28,620 nt of DNA from Deltaproteobacteria bacterium (lineage in GTDB: Bacteria > JAEEML01), in contig JAEEML010000085.1 in assembly GCA_016283195.1 (NCBI GenBank), forward strand, positions 1 through 28,620. The letters are read 5' to 3'. The position numbers were made by a program, and so were the translations under genes. Below the pieces are notes generated by a model. It saw only the letters and a program-made list of their open reading frames with translations, did no database searches and was not told where the DNA came from. Shown piece by piece: positions 1 to 7,730 of this stretch (position 1 is the first letter of the stretch; each line of letters starts with the position of its first letter).

Positions 1-319
1 CGGCTAGCCATTGGGTGCTTTTGCGGTCCAATAGACATTTTATCAAAAGATCGGCATAAAAGAGGTTGGTATTATCTTTGCGCCGCCAGTTGGGCTGGGT
101 ATAAGGCTCACTGCTAAAAATGCCAAAACCGGCCACGCCGTCTTCTTCGCCCATGCCTACCATGTTAAAGATATAGGCGTCGCCCGCTTCCAGATCTTCA
201 TGGTCGTAGATGCTCCAGTTGTGCCCAAGAGTACCATCGGCCAGCCATTTCATGCCCTTTAAATGTTCCTGGTATTTCATGCTAAAATTGGGATTCCAGC
301 GCAAAATATATAATTTCAT
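1..319 (-). CDS. Hypothetical protein, 3' part outside the window
   Basis: Reading the minus strand from the ATG at 319 gives an open frame of 106 codons that runs off the left edge, so the C-terminus is missing. A clear GGAGA ribosome-binding site precedes the ATG, and the gap to the stop of the upstream ATPase gene is only 21 bp, so it is the third gene of a minus-strand operon. The visible protein begins MKLYILRWNP and contains a GDAYIFNMVG stretch followed by GVAGFGIFSSEPYTQPNW. That pattern is reminiscent of small beta-barrel proteins of the EVE/ASCH type, but this is only an impression. I do not recognise the family with confidence and assign no function. Confidence 0.75.
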   Translation of the reverse strand, partial: MKLYILRWNPNFSMKYQEHLKGMKWLADGTLGHNWSIYDHEDLEAGDAYIFNMVGMGEEDGVAGFGIFSSEPYTQPNWRRKDNTNLFYADLLIKCLLDRKSTQWLA

Positions 320-340
320 GCTCTATCTCCACAGAAGTTT

Positions 341-1876
341 TTACCATTTATATAGGAGCAAAATACCCCTGATGGCCTGCTCCAAAAGGCGATCGCAACG
401 GGCGATGGGAATGATGCTCTTTTCGGCGGCTGGTATATAGCCCTCATATTTGGCTAGCCGGGCCCAGTTTTCCAGATTGCGCGGCGAAATTACCGCATCC
501 AGCTCTTCGGCTTCGATTTTCTTTTTTAGCTTGTGATAAACGCTCAAAATGTTTTTTAGCACCGGCCGGCACTCGGGCACGCGGGATAAAAGCATGCGGG
601 TGATGGCGGCATCGCTGAGAGCGGCCAATTCGATAATGGCATTAAAGCGGTTATAGAGTGCCTGATTGAGTTCTTTAGTGCCAAAATAGCCCAAATTCAT
701 GGTGGCTAAAAAGCGAAAATTTTTATGCCTATGCACCACTTCGCCGTTATCCAGGCGCACAAAACCGTTGTCGTCCAAAAGAGAGTTTAAAAAAGCCAGA
801 TATTGCGGTTTGGCAAAATTTATCTCTTCAAAAACTACTGCCCCGCCGTCGCGAATGGCCTTTGTTACATAGCTCTCCTTAAAAATTATTTTATTGCCCT
901 CGGGAATAAACTTGCCCAGCACAAATTCATCGAGATTTTCGGTGCAATTTATGGTCTCCATAATGGGCAGGCCGCTAGCTTGACAAAGGAGCTTGCAGCT
1001 AATGGTTTTACCGGTGCCGGCCGGTCCGTGAAAGAGCACAGTGCGCACATCGCCGGTGGCAAGAGCATTGGCGAGAGGCAAAAGCTTTTTGGGCAAAACA
1101 AATTCGGCACTCAAAGCGGGAATTAAAGCTCTCTGTTCGGCAGAAAATTCCTCCGGCGGCAGGCCAATAGCCGCCACATCATTTTCTTGCAAAAGGGCCT
1201 TTTTATTGCTTCTGACGATTTCGTAACTAGCGGAAAAGCTTGTGAAATCATCGCTAACCGGCTCACCTGGCTCCGCATAGAGGAGGTTATAATTATCGAG
1301 CTTGTGCAGCTGGTAGAGATCTTCGTTAAGATTAACAAAAAGGTCGGGCGTGGGGTCTTCCAGAAAGCGCTCCATAAAATCGCGGTATGCCCGGGTGCGT
1401 TCCAGCTCGCGGGCACATAATATGGCAAAAGCCGGCAATATTTTATAGTGCTCCATGAGCTCGGCGGCGGCGCCGGGCAGAAAATTACCAGCCGCGTCGT
1501 AGGCCCCGACGGTGATTTTGTCGCCCTTTAAATGGGCTTTATAAGCAAAAATATCGGCATCTATTACTTTATTTTCGCGCCAATCGGCCGGGACACTCGC
1601 TGCTAAAAAATACTCGTTTTTATGCTCATTTACCCAATAATCACCTTGGGGAAAATCAGGAGTTTCCGCCTCTTTGGTGAGCCCCATGAGCAGCGCGGAG
1701 AAAAAAACAATGGCTTCGCCTATGGGCTGCGCCAGGGTGGTGGTGCCGTTAATCGACTGATTATCCGGGTGCACATAATATTGCGTGGCATCGCTTAAGT
1801 GACTGAAACCAAAGCCTTTATAAATGGCTTTGTCGTTTTCGCGCTTTAATTTAAAGGCTAGTTTGAAGAGCTTCAT
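341..1876 (-). CDS. MoxR/dynein-type AAA+ ATPase (AAA_5-like)
   Basis: A 511-residue protein with an unrecognised N-terminal half (about 1-255) and a C-terminal AAA+ module. Walker A GPAGTGKT is at about 284-291, Walker B VVFEEIN at 347-353, and a sensor 1 region FLATMNLGY follows. The ATMN signature and the word order fit the MoxR/AAA_5 clade, whose members usually remodel partner proteins. The start ATG has an AAAGGGA site just upstream. It lies 20 bp downstream of the DUF2262-like gene and 21 bp upstream of the next gene, so the three are probably co-transcribed. Its base composition matches the right-hand housekeeping genes, so I place it outside the BREX island. I considered it as a stand-in for BrxL and rejected that: it has no Lon-like protease features and lies on the opposite strand. 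Confidence 0.88.
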   Translation of the reverse strand: MKLFKLAFKLKRENDKAIYKGFGFSHLSDATQYYVHPDNQSINGTTTLAQPIGEAIVFFSALLMGLTKEAETPDFPQGDYWVNEHKNEYFLAASVPADWRENKVIDADIFAYKAHLKGDKITVGAYDAAGNFLPGAAAELMEHYKILPAFAILCARELERTRAYRDFMERFLEDPTPDLFVNLNEDLYQLHKLDNYNLLYAEPGEPVSDDFTSFSASYEIVRSNKKALLQENDVAAIGLPPEEFSAEQRALIPALSAEFVLPKKLLPLANALATGDVRTVLFHGPAGTGKTISCKLLCQASGLPIMETINCTENLDEFVLGKFIPEGNKIIFKESYVTKAIRDGGAVVFEEINFAKPQYLAFLNSLLDDNGFVRLDNGEVVHRHKNFRFLATMNLGYFGTKELNQALYNRFNAIIELAALSDAAITRMLLSRVPECRPVLKNILSVYHKLKKKIEAEELDAVISPRNLENWARLAKYEGYIPAAEKSIIPIARCDRLLEQAIRGILLLYKW

Positions 1877-1896
1877 TCCCTTTACCTGCGCTGATT

Positions 1897-2331
1897 CTAG
1901 TCGGCTACCTCGGCGCTGACCCAGCTGCCGTCCTGGTGGCGGGTGAGCAAAATGGCATGGTCAAAAAAGAGGCTGTCGTCATCGTAAAAAAATTCTACGG
2001 TTTCCCCGCTGCCGATGACAATAGATTCCAGGGAGATGCGCTCCTTAAACTCCTCTGGCGTGATATCGCTTTCGCCTTCTGCCTGCCAGGTGCTGTTTTT
2101 TTCGTCTAAAAGTTCAGCGGTAGCAAAATCTTTGGCGCTAATATCTATCTCGCTGAGCTGGCCAAAAAGATCGTGCAAAGTGGTAAGGCTCTTGTTAAAA
2201 CTCTCCTCATCTTCGGCGGAGAGGCAAACATCTACCTCGGCGGCAGCAAAATTTATCTGCCCTAAATACCACTCCATGCGCTCGTCGTACTTAAATTCCC
2301 CAAAATCGGCATCTTTATAAACTTTTTGCAT
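1897..2331 (-). CDS. DUF2262-like protein of unknown function
   Basis: A 144-residue acidic protein. The N-terminus contains the FGEFKYDERMEWYLGQI stretch. The C-terminal half has TPEEFKERISLESIVI, then FFYDDDSLFFDHAILL, and ends near AEVAD. That layout resembles DUF2262 (related to DUF6985), a family found singly or near immunity-type genes and not functionally defined. The match is from memory of the family pattern, so it is tentative. A strong GGAGG site lies 4 bp before the ATG at 2331. It is the first gene of the minus-strand operon with the AAA+ ATPase 20 bp downstream. No signal peptide or membrane segment is visible. Confidence 0.8.
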   Translation of the reverse strand: MQKVYKDADFGEFKYDERMEWYLGQINFAAAEVDVCLSAEDEESFNKSLTTLHDLFGQLSEIDISAKDFATAELLDEKNSTWQAEGESDITPEEFKERISLESIVIGSGETVEFFYDDDSLFFDHAILLTRHQDGSWVSAEVAD

Positions 2332-2361
2332 CTTTCCTCCTTAACTTTACTAAGGCGGCGG

Positions 2362-2465
2362 CCCAAATAAGTGCCCGCACATCTTTATGCCGCGCATTAT
2401 TGCATGAAGGGGCGCATTTTGCACGATAAAAATGAGGCAGCAGGAAAGAAGCCAGCTTATTTGGG
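2362..2465. repeat. Inverted 10-mers bounding a 104-bp segment
   Basis: CCCAAATAAG at 2362-2371 and its exact reverse complement CTTATTTGGG at 2456-2465 enclose 84 bp. The arms are perfect over 10 bp and lose pairing immediately outside. The segment lies just upstream of the minus-strand operon, so it could be a transcribed leader hairpin, an operator pair, or the ends of a small non-coding element. Nothing in the sequence decides between these. Confidence 0.6.
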
Positions 2466-2588
2466 ACAAAATTCGCTTAAAATATGTAAGCTAACTTTGC
2501 CATTTGCCTGGATATACGCGTTGAATTACCCAGGTGGTTTTGCTATATTGCGCCGCTTGGATATATGTTTGAGATGTCAAATTTAATA

Positions 2589-2617
2589 TTGACCATCTAA
2601 GAGCAGCTTACTATACT
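2589..2617 (+). promoter_or_regulatory. Sigma70-type promoter for the XRE-BREX operon
   Basis: A -35 box TTGACC (2589-2594) is followed after exactly 17 bp by a -10 box TATACT (2612-2617). Transcription would start near 2625, about 65 bp before the regulator gene. No other promoter this good is seen until the end of the island, so it probably drives the whole operon. It is predicted by inspection only. Confidence 0.6.
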
Positions 2618-2622
2618 GTATA
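2612..2622. promoter_or_regulatory. Palindrome overlapping the -10 box (candidate operator)
   Basis: TATAC-T-GTATA is a perfect 5-bp inverted repeat around one central base and covers the -10 hexamer. A homodimeric XRE protein, such as the one encoded immediately downstream, bound here would block RNA polymerase. AT-rich palindromes also occur by chance, so the operator role is inferred. Confidence 0.35.
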
Positions 2623-2691
2623 ATGGTTTTATGTATTTGCCATTTGCTGACTTAGTGTATTATTAACCGCCATAAGGAATCGGAAAAGCGT

Positions 2692-2919
2692 ATGCGTATT
2701 AGCTATAGACCGCTTTGGATCAAGCTTGCTGAGAGGGAACTCACGAAACAACAGCTCAGAGAAATGAGCGGTATCAGTACATCAACTCTTGCCAAGCTTG
2801 GCAAAGGCGAGAACATGACAACGGATGTGCTTCTTAAAATATGTGAGGCGTTGAATTGCAATATTAATGAAATTATAGAAACAGTACCAGATGACAAAGA
2901 AAGGTTTAGAAATTATTGA
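2692..2919 (+). CDS. Small XRE/Cro-type helix-turn-helix regulator
   Basis: A 75-residue protein that is almost entirely one helix-turn-helix domain. The recognition region reads LREMSGISTSTLAKLGKGEN (about 22-41), followed by the typical VLLKICEALNCNINEIIE helices (about 46-63). This is the compact HTH_26/YozG-like form of the Cro/C1 family. A GGAAAAG site lies just before the ATG. It is the first gene after the island promoter and sits 28 bp before brxA, so it probably represses or tunes the operon, including itself. It is unrelated to the larger WYL-type BrxR regulators described for several other BREX loci. Confidence 0.85.
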   Translation: MRISYRPLWIKLAERELTKQQLREMSGISTSTLAKLGKGENMTTDVLLKICEALNCNINEIIETVPDDKERFRNY

Positions 2920-2947
2920 GATTCCGGTTGCCAACGAGGTGTAAGTG

Positions 2948-3577
2948 ATGCTTCAAAAATCGAACCATGCGCTCAAAGATAATAGCCCATATAGTGCAAC
3001 GATTACTCGAGAGCAGTTTCTCTTTTATGAAGTGCGCACGACTGCAAAATTAGTCTGTGAAGGGCTTAGCAGTAATGAGGTTGTAACTAGAATCATGAAT
3101 GAGAACCTGTTCCAGTACCCCACGGAAAAATCCGTGAAGAAGATGGCACTGGCCTGTCTCCGGAGGCTGGCGGCGTTAGAGGACAACACGCTGGTACAGG
3201 CAATCGCAACACAGCCAAGTGATGTAGCCAAGCAGATTTGCCTATATGCGATGATGCGCCAATATCGTTTGGTCTGGGATTTTATGCTGACCGTTATCGG
3301 GTCCAAGTATAAATTATTAGACACCTCGTTTGGTAAGATGGATTTGAATAGTTTTTTCATGCGCTTGCAGGAGCAGGATGACTGGGTCGCCACATGCAGG
3401 GAGTCCACGGTTACCAAGCTAACACACGTATTGCAGAAGATGCGGGTCGAGAATGAGTACCTCGACAGCACAGATGCGAATCACCTGAATCTAGTGCTGA
3501 TCGCCCCTCTACTGGAAAACGTCATTCGGGTATCTGGGCAGGAGCTTGCGCTTCCGGCCTTCAACTGCCTGAACTAA
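2948..3577 (+). CDS. brxA: BrxA (DUF1819), BREX core protein
   Basis: A 209-residue protein recognised as the DUF1819 family from its order (first of brxA-brxB-brxC) and from its small all-helical character, with the N-terminal ATITREQFLFYEVRTTAKLV stretch. Family members are small DNA-binding proteins of the BREX complex; in the best studied systems BrxA contributes to the locus but is not always essential. An in-frame GTG lies at 2945. I prefer the ATG at 2948 because the AGGTG motif at 2936-2940 is then well spaced. The stop codon is immediately followed by the strong ribosome-binding site of brxB, indicating tight coupling. Confidence 0.87.
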   Translation: MLQKSNHALKDNSPYSATITREQFLFYEVRTTAKLVCEGLSSNEVVTRIMNENLFQYPTEKSVKKMALACLRRLAALEDNTLVQAIATQPSDVAKQICLYAMMRQYRLVWDFMLTVIGSKYKLLDTSFGKMDLNSFFMRLQEQDDWVATCRESTVTKLTHVLQKMRVENEYLDSTDANHLNLVLIAPLLENVIRVSGQELALPAFNCLN

Positions 3578-3583
3578 AGGAGG
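3578..3583 (+). promoter_or_regulatory. Ribosome-binding site that sets the brxB start
   Basis: AGGAGG begins directly after the brxA stop codon. It is 8 bp from the ATG at 3592 but only 2 bp from an in-frame GTG at 3586. The spacing therefore favours the ATG and makes BrxB 185 residues long. Confidence 0.7.
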
Positions 3584-3591
3584 TCGTGCAC

Positions 3592-4149
3592 ATGAGCAAT
3601 TTAATGGAACGCCTTGAGAACCTCCGAGCTCTAATTCAGGAGCCAGAGTTCTTGGAAGGTAAAGGGCTGAGCAACGAAGTAAATATCCGAATTTTCTGTT
3701 ATGATCCGAAGGAGGAGATGACCATCAGGCACTTTACGGAAAAGCTGATGACCGATCAAAGCCTGAAATGCCACCTAATAGAGTACAACCTGTACAAGGT
3801 ATTTCTCTCCATCTGCGATGATAAGCGGATCACGGATCGGGTGGCACAGCAAGAGGAGAAAAAGGGAAAGCAGTTTGTACTGGATCAGATGAAGCGTATG
3901 GCGAACAACAGCGCTTTTATTCGGAAAATGCAGTACGAGCCACATGAGCATGGAGACGTAATTATGATCACCGGTGTCGGAGAGGCCTTTCCGTTTATCC
4001 GAGTTCATGCCCTGCTGGATGCGATGCAACCATACTTCTCTGATGTTCCGGTGCTGGTGATGTATCCGGGGACTTTCGATGGCCGCTATGTAAAACAGTT
4101 TAACAAACTAACGCCGAATCCGTACTACCGGGCGTTTAACGTGATATAA
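3592..4149 (+). CDS. brxB: BrxB (DUF1788), BREX core protein
   Basis: A 185-residue protein beginning MSNLMERLENLRALIQEPEF. The central IRIFCYDPKEEMTIRHFTEK stretch and the C-terminal PVLVMYPGTFDG motif are characteristic of DUF1788. In BREX loci this protein sits between BrxA and the BrxC ATPase. It is required for methylation and defence in the systems studied, probably as a scaffold for BrxC and PglZ; its exact activity is not known. Nothing looks truncated. The gap to brxC is 15 bp. Confidence 0.92.
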   Translation: MSNLMERLENLRALIQEPEFLEGKGLSNEVNIRIFCYDPKEEMTIRHFTEKLMTDQSLKCHLIEYNLYKVFLSICDDKRITDRVAQQEEKKGKQFVLDQMKRMANNSAFIRKMQYEPHEHGDVIMITGVGEAFPFIRVHALLDAMQPYFSDVPVLVMYPGTFDGRYVKQFNKLTPNPYYRAFNVI

Positions 4150-4164
4150 GAAAGAAGCCGCGAC

Positions 4165-7100
4165 ATGAGAATTCAATCGATGTTCAAAGACGACATTAAC
4201 CGTAAAATCAACGGTGTCGTCAAAGTCGACCAAGATGAAAGTGGCGTGCTCGTACAGGAACTGAATGAGTATGTCATCACCAGAGAACTGAAGAAGCACT
4301 TCATCACCTTTTTCAACAACTACATTGAATCCTTCAATGAGGATACTGCCGATATCGGCGTCTGGATCTCCGGCTTCTTCGGAAGTGGTAAATCTCACTT
4401 TTTGAAAATGCTGTCATATCTTCTGGAAAACAAAGAAGTTCAGGGTATTCGAACGGTGGAACGCTTCCGGACAAAGTTCGCAGATGACCCATCCACTTTT
4501 ATGCTGATTGACCGCGCCACCAAGGGCCTGACCCACACCATTCTCTTTAATATCGACATCGAAGGTTCTATCAACAAGGACAAGACTGCCGTGCTGCGTG
4601 TTTTTGCCAAGATGTTCTATAACTACCTAGGCTTCTATGGTGAGAATCTTAAAGTCGCCAAACTGGAGCAGTTTATTGCGAAAAAGGGGAAGACCGAAGA
4701 GTTCCGGCGCGTGTTCGAAGAGAAGAACGGTGCCTCTTGGCTGGAATCCCGCGATGCTTATGCTTTCTTAGAGGATGACATCGTAGCCACTCTACAGGAA
4801 GTACTCAGCATGAGCGAACAGGCCGCCAGCAACTGGTTCAATGGAACTGAAACGGTAGAGACATCCATTGCGCAGCTCGTTTCGGAAATCAAGGAATATG
4901 TAGGCAGCAAGCCAGATGACTTTCGTCTTCTGTTTATGATCGACGAAGTCGGCCAGTACGTCGGCGGCGATACCGACTTTCTTATCAACCTGCAGTCTCT
5001 CGTAGAGAAGATCGGCAGTGAGTGCATGGGTAAGGTTTGGGTGGTATGCACTGGGCAGGAAGCCATCGACGAGATCATCAAAGCCCGTGAGAACGAGTTC
5101 TCACGCATTCAGGCCCGTTTTAAGACTCGCTTGTCCCTGTCCTCTTCCTCTGCTGATGAAGTCATCCAGAAGCGTATTCTACTGAAGACTGACGAGGCTA
5201 AGCAGAAGCTGGAACAGGTCTATAGCACTAATGATTCAGTACTACGAAACCTGTTCTCCTTCACCGACGCCATGCTGGATATTAAGGGATATTCCGGTGC
5301 GGGCGAGTTTGCGCGAAACTTCCCGTTTGTGCCATACCAGTTCATTCTGATGCAGAAGGTATTTGCGGAAATCCGGAAACACGGCAATTCCGGCAAACAC
5401 CTCTCTGAGGGTGAGCGCTCCATGCTCTCCGGTTTCCAAGAAGCTGCCCAGAAGATCAAGGAGAAGGACGAGTACGCACTGGCTCCGTTCTACCTCTTCT
5501 ACGATACCGTTCATACCTTCCTCGACAGCTCCATTCGCCGCGTGATCGAACGTTGCGAACGAGCAGCAATCGACGGTAACGGCATCGAGCCGCAGGACGT
5601 GGACGTACTAAAACTCTTATATCTTGTCCGCTATGTTGATGATATAAAAGCCAATCTCGACAACATTGTCATCTTAATGGCGGACGATATCCGACTGGAC
5701 AAGATCACTATGCGTGAGCAGGTGCGCGGCTCTCTTGATCGCCTCATGAGCCAGAATTATATCGGACGTACCGGCGATACTTACAATTTCCTGACCGACG
5801 AGGAGCAGGATATCCAGCGCGAGATCAAGAACACGCCTGTGGCGACAGCGGACATAGTAAGTCGTATTGCTCAGATGATCTTCGCGGATATCTATACTAC
5901 TAAGAAGTTCCGCTATGGCAAGTACGACTTCTCCTTTGACCAGATGGTGGACGGGCAGGCGGTTGGTGCACTGACAGGCGGCATGATGCTACGTGTCCTG
6001 ACCGTGGCTACTGATCCCACGGAGAAGAATGAACTGCGACTGATGACTGAGTCCAGCGGCAAGGCCGTTGTGGTGCTGGCAGAGAATCCTTACTACGAAT
6101 CTCTGGAGAGCGCCATGAAGATTCGCAAGTATGTTAAGCAGCGCAACATTGCACAGCTCCCGAAGTCCGTGCAGGATATTATTCGCGACCAACAGGACGA
6201 GGCTGGTAAATATGAACTCACCGCTACTGACGAAGTGAAGAAGGCCATCACCGATGCGGAATTCTATGTGGACGGCGAGCATATAGAAATCAAGGGTAGT
6301 GATGCCAAGAGCAAGATTGACCAGACTCTTGAGTATCTGGTTGCCCACGTTTACAACGAACTCGGCCTGATTACCAAGTTTGCCGAGACTGATGCCGATA
6401 TCTACAAAGTTCTCCACGGCGAGGAGAATTACCAACCGGGTACCGAGCCCAACCGAGACGCGGCTGCCAAGGTCGAGAAGTATTTGGAGATCCAGTTCAA
6501 TCAGAATCTCCCGACCACCATGTCCGACCTGCAGAATCGGTTTCAGAAAAAGCCCTATGGCTGGCGCGAGATCGACATTGCCTCCGTCGTGGCTATGCTG
6601 ATCTACGACCAAAAGGTCACCATTAAGTACGGCGGGGCGACCATACAGCCCAGCGATCCTAAGCTGCCGGATATGCTTAGAAAAAAGAGTGAAATCGGCA
6701 AAACTTCCATTTCCAAGCGTTTGGTTGTATCAATCCAGAAAATCCGAGAGGTCCGGGGCTTCCTGCGCGATTTCTTTAATGAGATGGATGTACCGGATGA
6801 TGAAGATGGTCTGATTGCCCATATCGTAGATAAGTTCAAAGGCGAGCTAGACCACTATACTAAGCTAAATGCCCGGTATAATGGGCACAAGTATCCGGAT
6901 CAGAACAAGGTCAAACAGGCCATAGCGCTGTTTAATGACATTCTCTCCCAACAGAAGGACAACACAGCGCTGATCCAGCGCGTCATCGATCGGGAAGACA
7001 CTCTCTATATTACGCGTGATGAATTGCAGGAGGTCGAGGAGTTCTTCAAGACACGTGTCACTCTGTTTGATACTGCTGTGCAGTATGAGCAGGATCTTGC

Positions 7101-7719
7101 TGTTGACTGTTACTATATAGAAAAGGATGAAGAATCCCTTCAAGCGTTGAACCGGATTCGCTCGATCACCATGATACCCAACGGAGGCAAGTTCCAGTAT
7201 AATCGCATTCCTGAACTCAATGAACTTATGGCGAAGGTGAAAGCCTCACATGATAAGATGTTAAATGCCAAACGCGAGGATATTTTGGAAATCGTTCGCC
7301 AGTGCATGAAAGAGATTCATAACCTTGCTGGTGACAACAGCACTGCAAGAAATGTTTCGAATACAGCCGATAACTTCTTCACCCAGAAAGAGCAGCAAAT
7401 TGCTTCTTATCAAACACTGGCATTGTTGGATGGGCTTGTACCTCCGATTTGGCAATATAAAGACGAAGTAGTCAACAAAATCGACGCAATACTTCATCCA
7501 CAAGTAAAGCGCACACCTTCGACAGATAGCAAAGAAACTGCTAAAACGTGTGAAGTTCCTATGCAAACGAAAAAGGAAGTTATTAAAACTATCCACCGTC
7601 AGGCGATATTCCCGGCAAAGACCTTAAAGACTGAGGAAGATATCGATAGTTATGTAGAGATGATTCGCAGCAATATGAAGCAGTTATTGAAGGAATGTGA
7701 CGGCATAAAGCTGAACTAA
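4165..7719 (+). CDS. brxC: BrxC, large BREX P-loop ATPase
   Basis: A full-length 1184-residue protein; the family is typically near 1200. The N-terminus MRIQSMFKDDINRKINGVVK is the conserved start of BrxC. Walker A is GFFGSGKS at 70-77 and Walker B LLFMIDE at 255-261. A long helical C-terminal half follows, with several charged segments likely to form coiled coils. BrxC is an AAA+-type ATPase needed for both methylation and phage exclusion, thought to organise PglX and PglZ on DNA. The start ATG has a purine-rich but weak ribosome-binding site, so translation may depend on coupling to brxB. Codon use and GC content are even throughout (for example 33 of 60 bases are G or C at 5041-5100), with no sign of decay. 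Confidence 0.95.
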   Translation: MRIQSMFKDDINRKINGVVKVDQDESGVLVQELNEYVITRELKKHFITFFNNYIESFNEDTADIGVWISGFFGSGKSHFLKMLSYLLENKEVQGIRTVERFRTKFADDPSTFMLIDRATKGLTHTILFNIDIEGSINKDKTAVLRVFAKMFYNYLGFYGENLKVAKLEQFIAKKGKTEEFRRVFEEKNGASWLESRDAYAFLEDDIVATLQEVLSMSEQAASNWFNGTETVETSIAQLVSEIKEYVGSKPDDFRLLFMIDEVGQYVGGDTDFLINLQSLVEKIGSECMGKVWVVCTGQEAIDEIIKARENEFSRIQARFKTRLSLSSSSADEVIQKRILLKTDEAKQKLEQVYSTNDSVLRNLFSFTDAMLDIKGYSGAGEFARNFPFVPYQFILMQKVFAEIRKHGNSGKHLSEGERSMLSGFQEAAQKIKEKDEYALAPFYLFYDTVHTFLDSSIRRVIERCERAAIDGNGIEPQDVDVLKLLYLVRYVDDIKANLDNIVILMADDIRLDKITMREQVRGSLDRLMSQNYIGRTGDTYNFLTDEEQDIQREIKNTPVATADIVSRIAQMIFADIYTTKKFRYGKYDFSFDQMVDGQAVGALTGGMMLRVLTVATDPTEKNELRLMTESSGKAVVVLAENPYYESLESAMKIRKYVKQRNIAQLPKSVQDIIRDQQDEAGKYELTATDEVKKAITDAEFYVDGEHIEIKGSDAKSKIDQTLEYLVAHVYNELGLITKFAETDADIYKVLHGEENYQPGTEPNRDAAAKVEKYLEIQFNQNLPTTMSDLQNRFQKKPYGWREIDIASVVAMLIYDQKVTIKYGGATIQPSDPKLPDMLRKKSEIGKTSISKRLVVSIQKIREVRGFLRDFFNEMDVPDDEDGLIAHIVDKFKGELDHYTKLNARYNGHKYPDQNKVKQAIALFNDILSQQKDNTALIQRVIDREDTLYITRDELQEVEEFFKTRVTLFDTAVQYEQDLAVDCYYIEKDEESLQALNRIRSITMIPNGGKFQYNRIPELNELMAKVKASHDKMLNAKREDILEIVRQCMKEIHNLAGDNSTARNVSNTADNFFTQKEQQIASYQTLALLDGLVPPIWQYKDEVVNKIDAILHPQVKRTPSTDSKETAKTCEVPMQTKKEVIKTIHRQAIFPAKTLKTEEDIDSYVEMIRSNMKQLLKECDGIKLN

Positions 7720-7730
7720 GGAAGAACCCC

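Larger units (their letters stand above)
2332..2691. other. Divergent intergenic region at the island's left border
   Basis: This 360-bp stretch separates the minus-strand host operon from the plus-strand defence operon. It holds a pair of inverted 10-mers (2362-2371 and 2456-2465), an imperfect direct repeat (GCGCATTAT at 2392-2400 and GCGCATTTT at 2412-2420, 20 bp apart), and a promoter at 2589-2617. From about 2560 it becomes AT-rich. No convincing protein-coding gene is present; the short open frames lack ribosome-binding sites. The left island junction is probably here, but I see no matching direct repeat at the right border that would prove an attachment site. Confidence 0.6.

Noticed and set aside
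341-1876. BrxL replacement encoded upstream on the minus strand
   Set aside because: It is a MoxR/AAA_5-type ATPase without Lon-like protease features, in a separate minus-strand operon with host-like composition.
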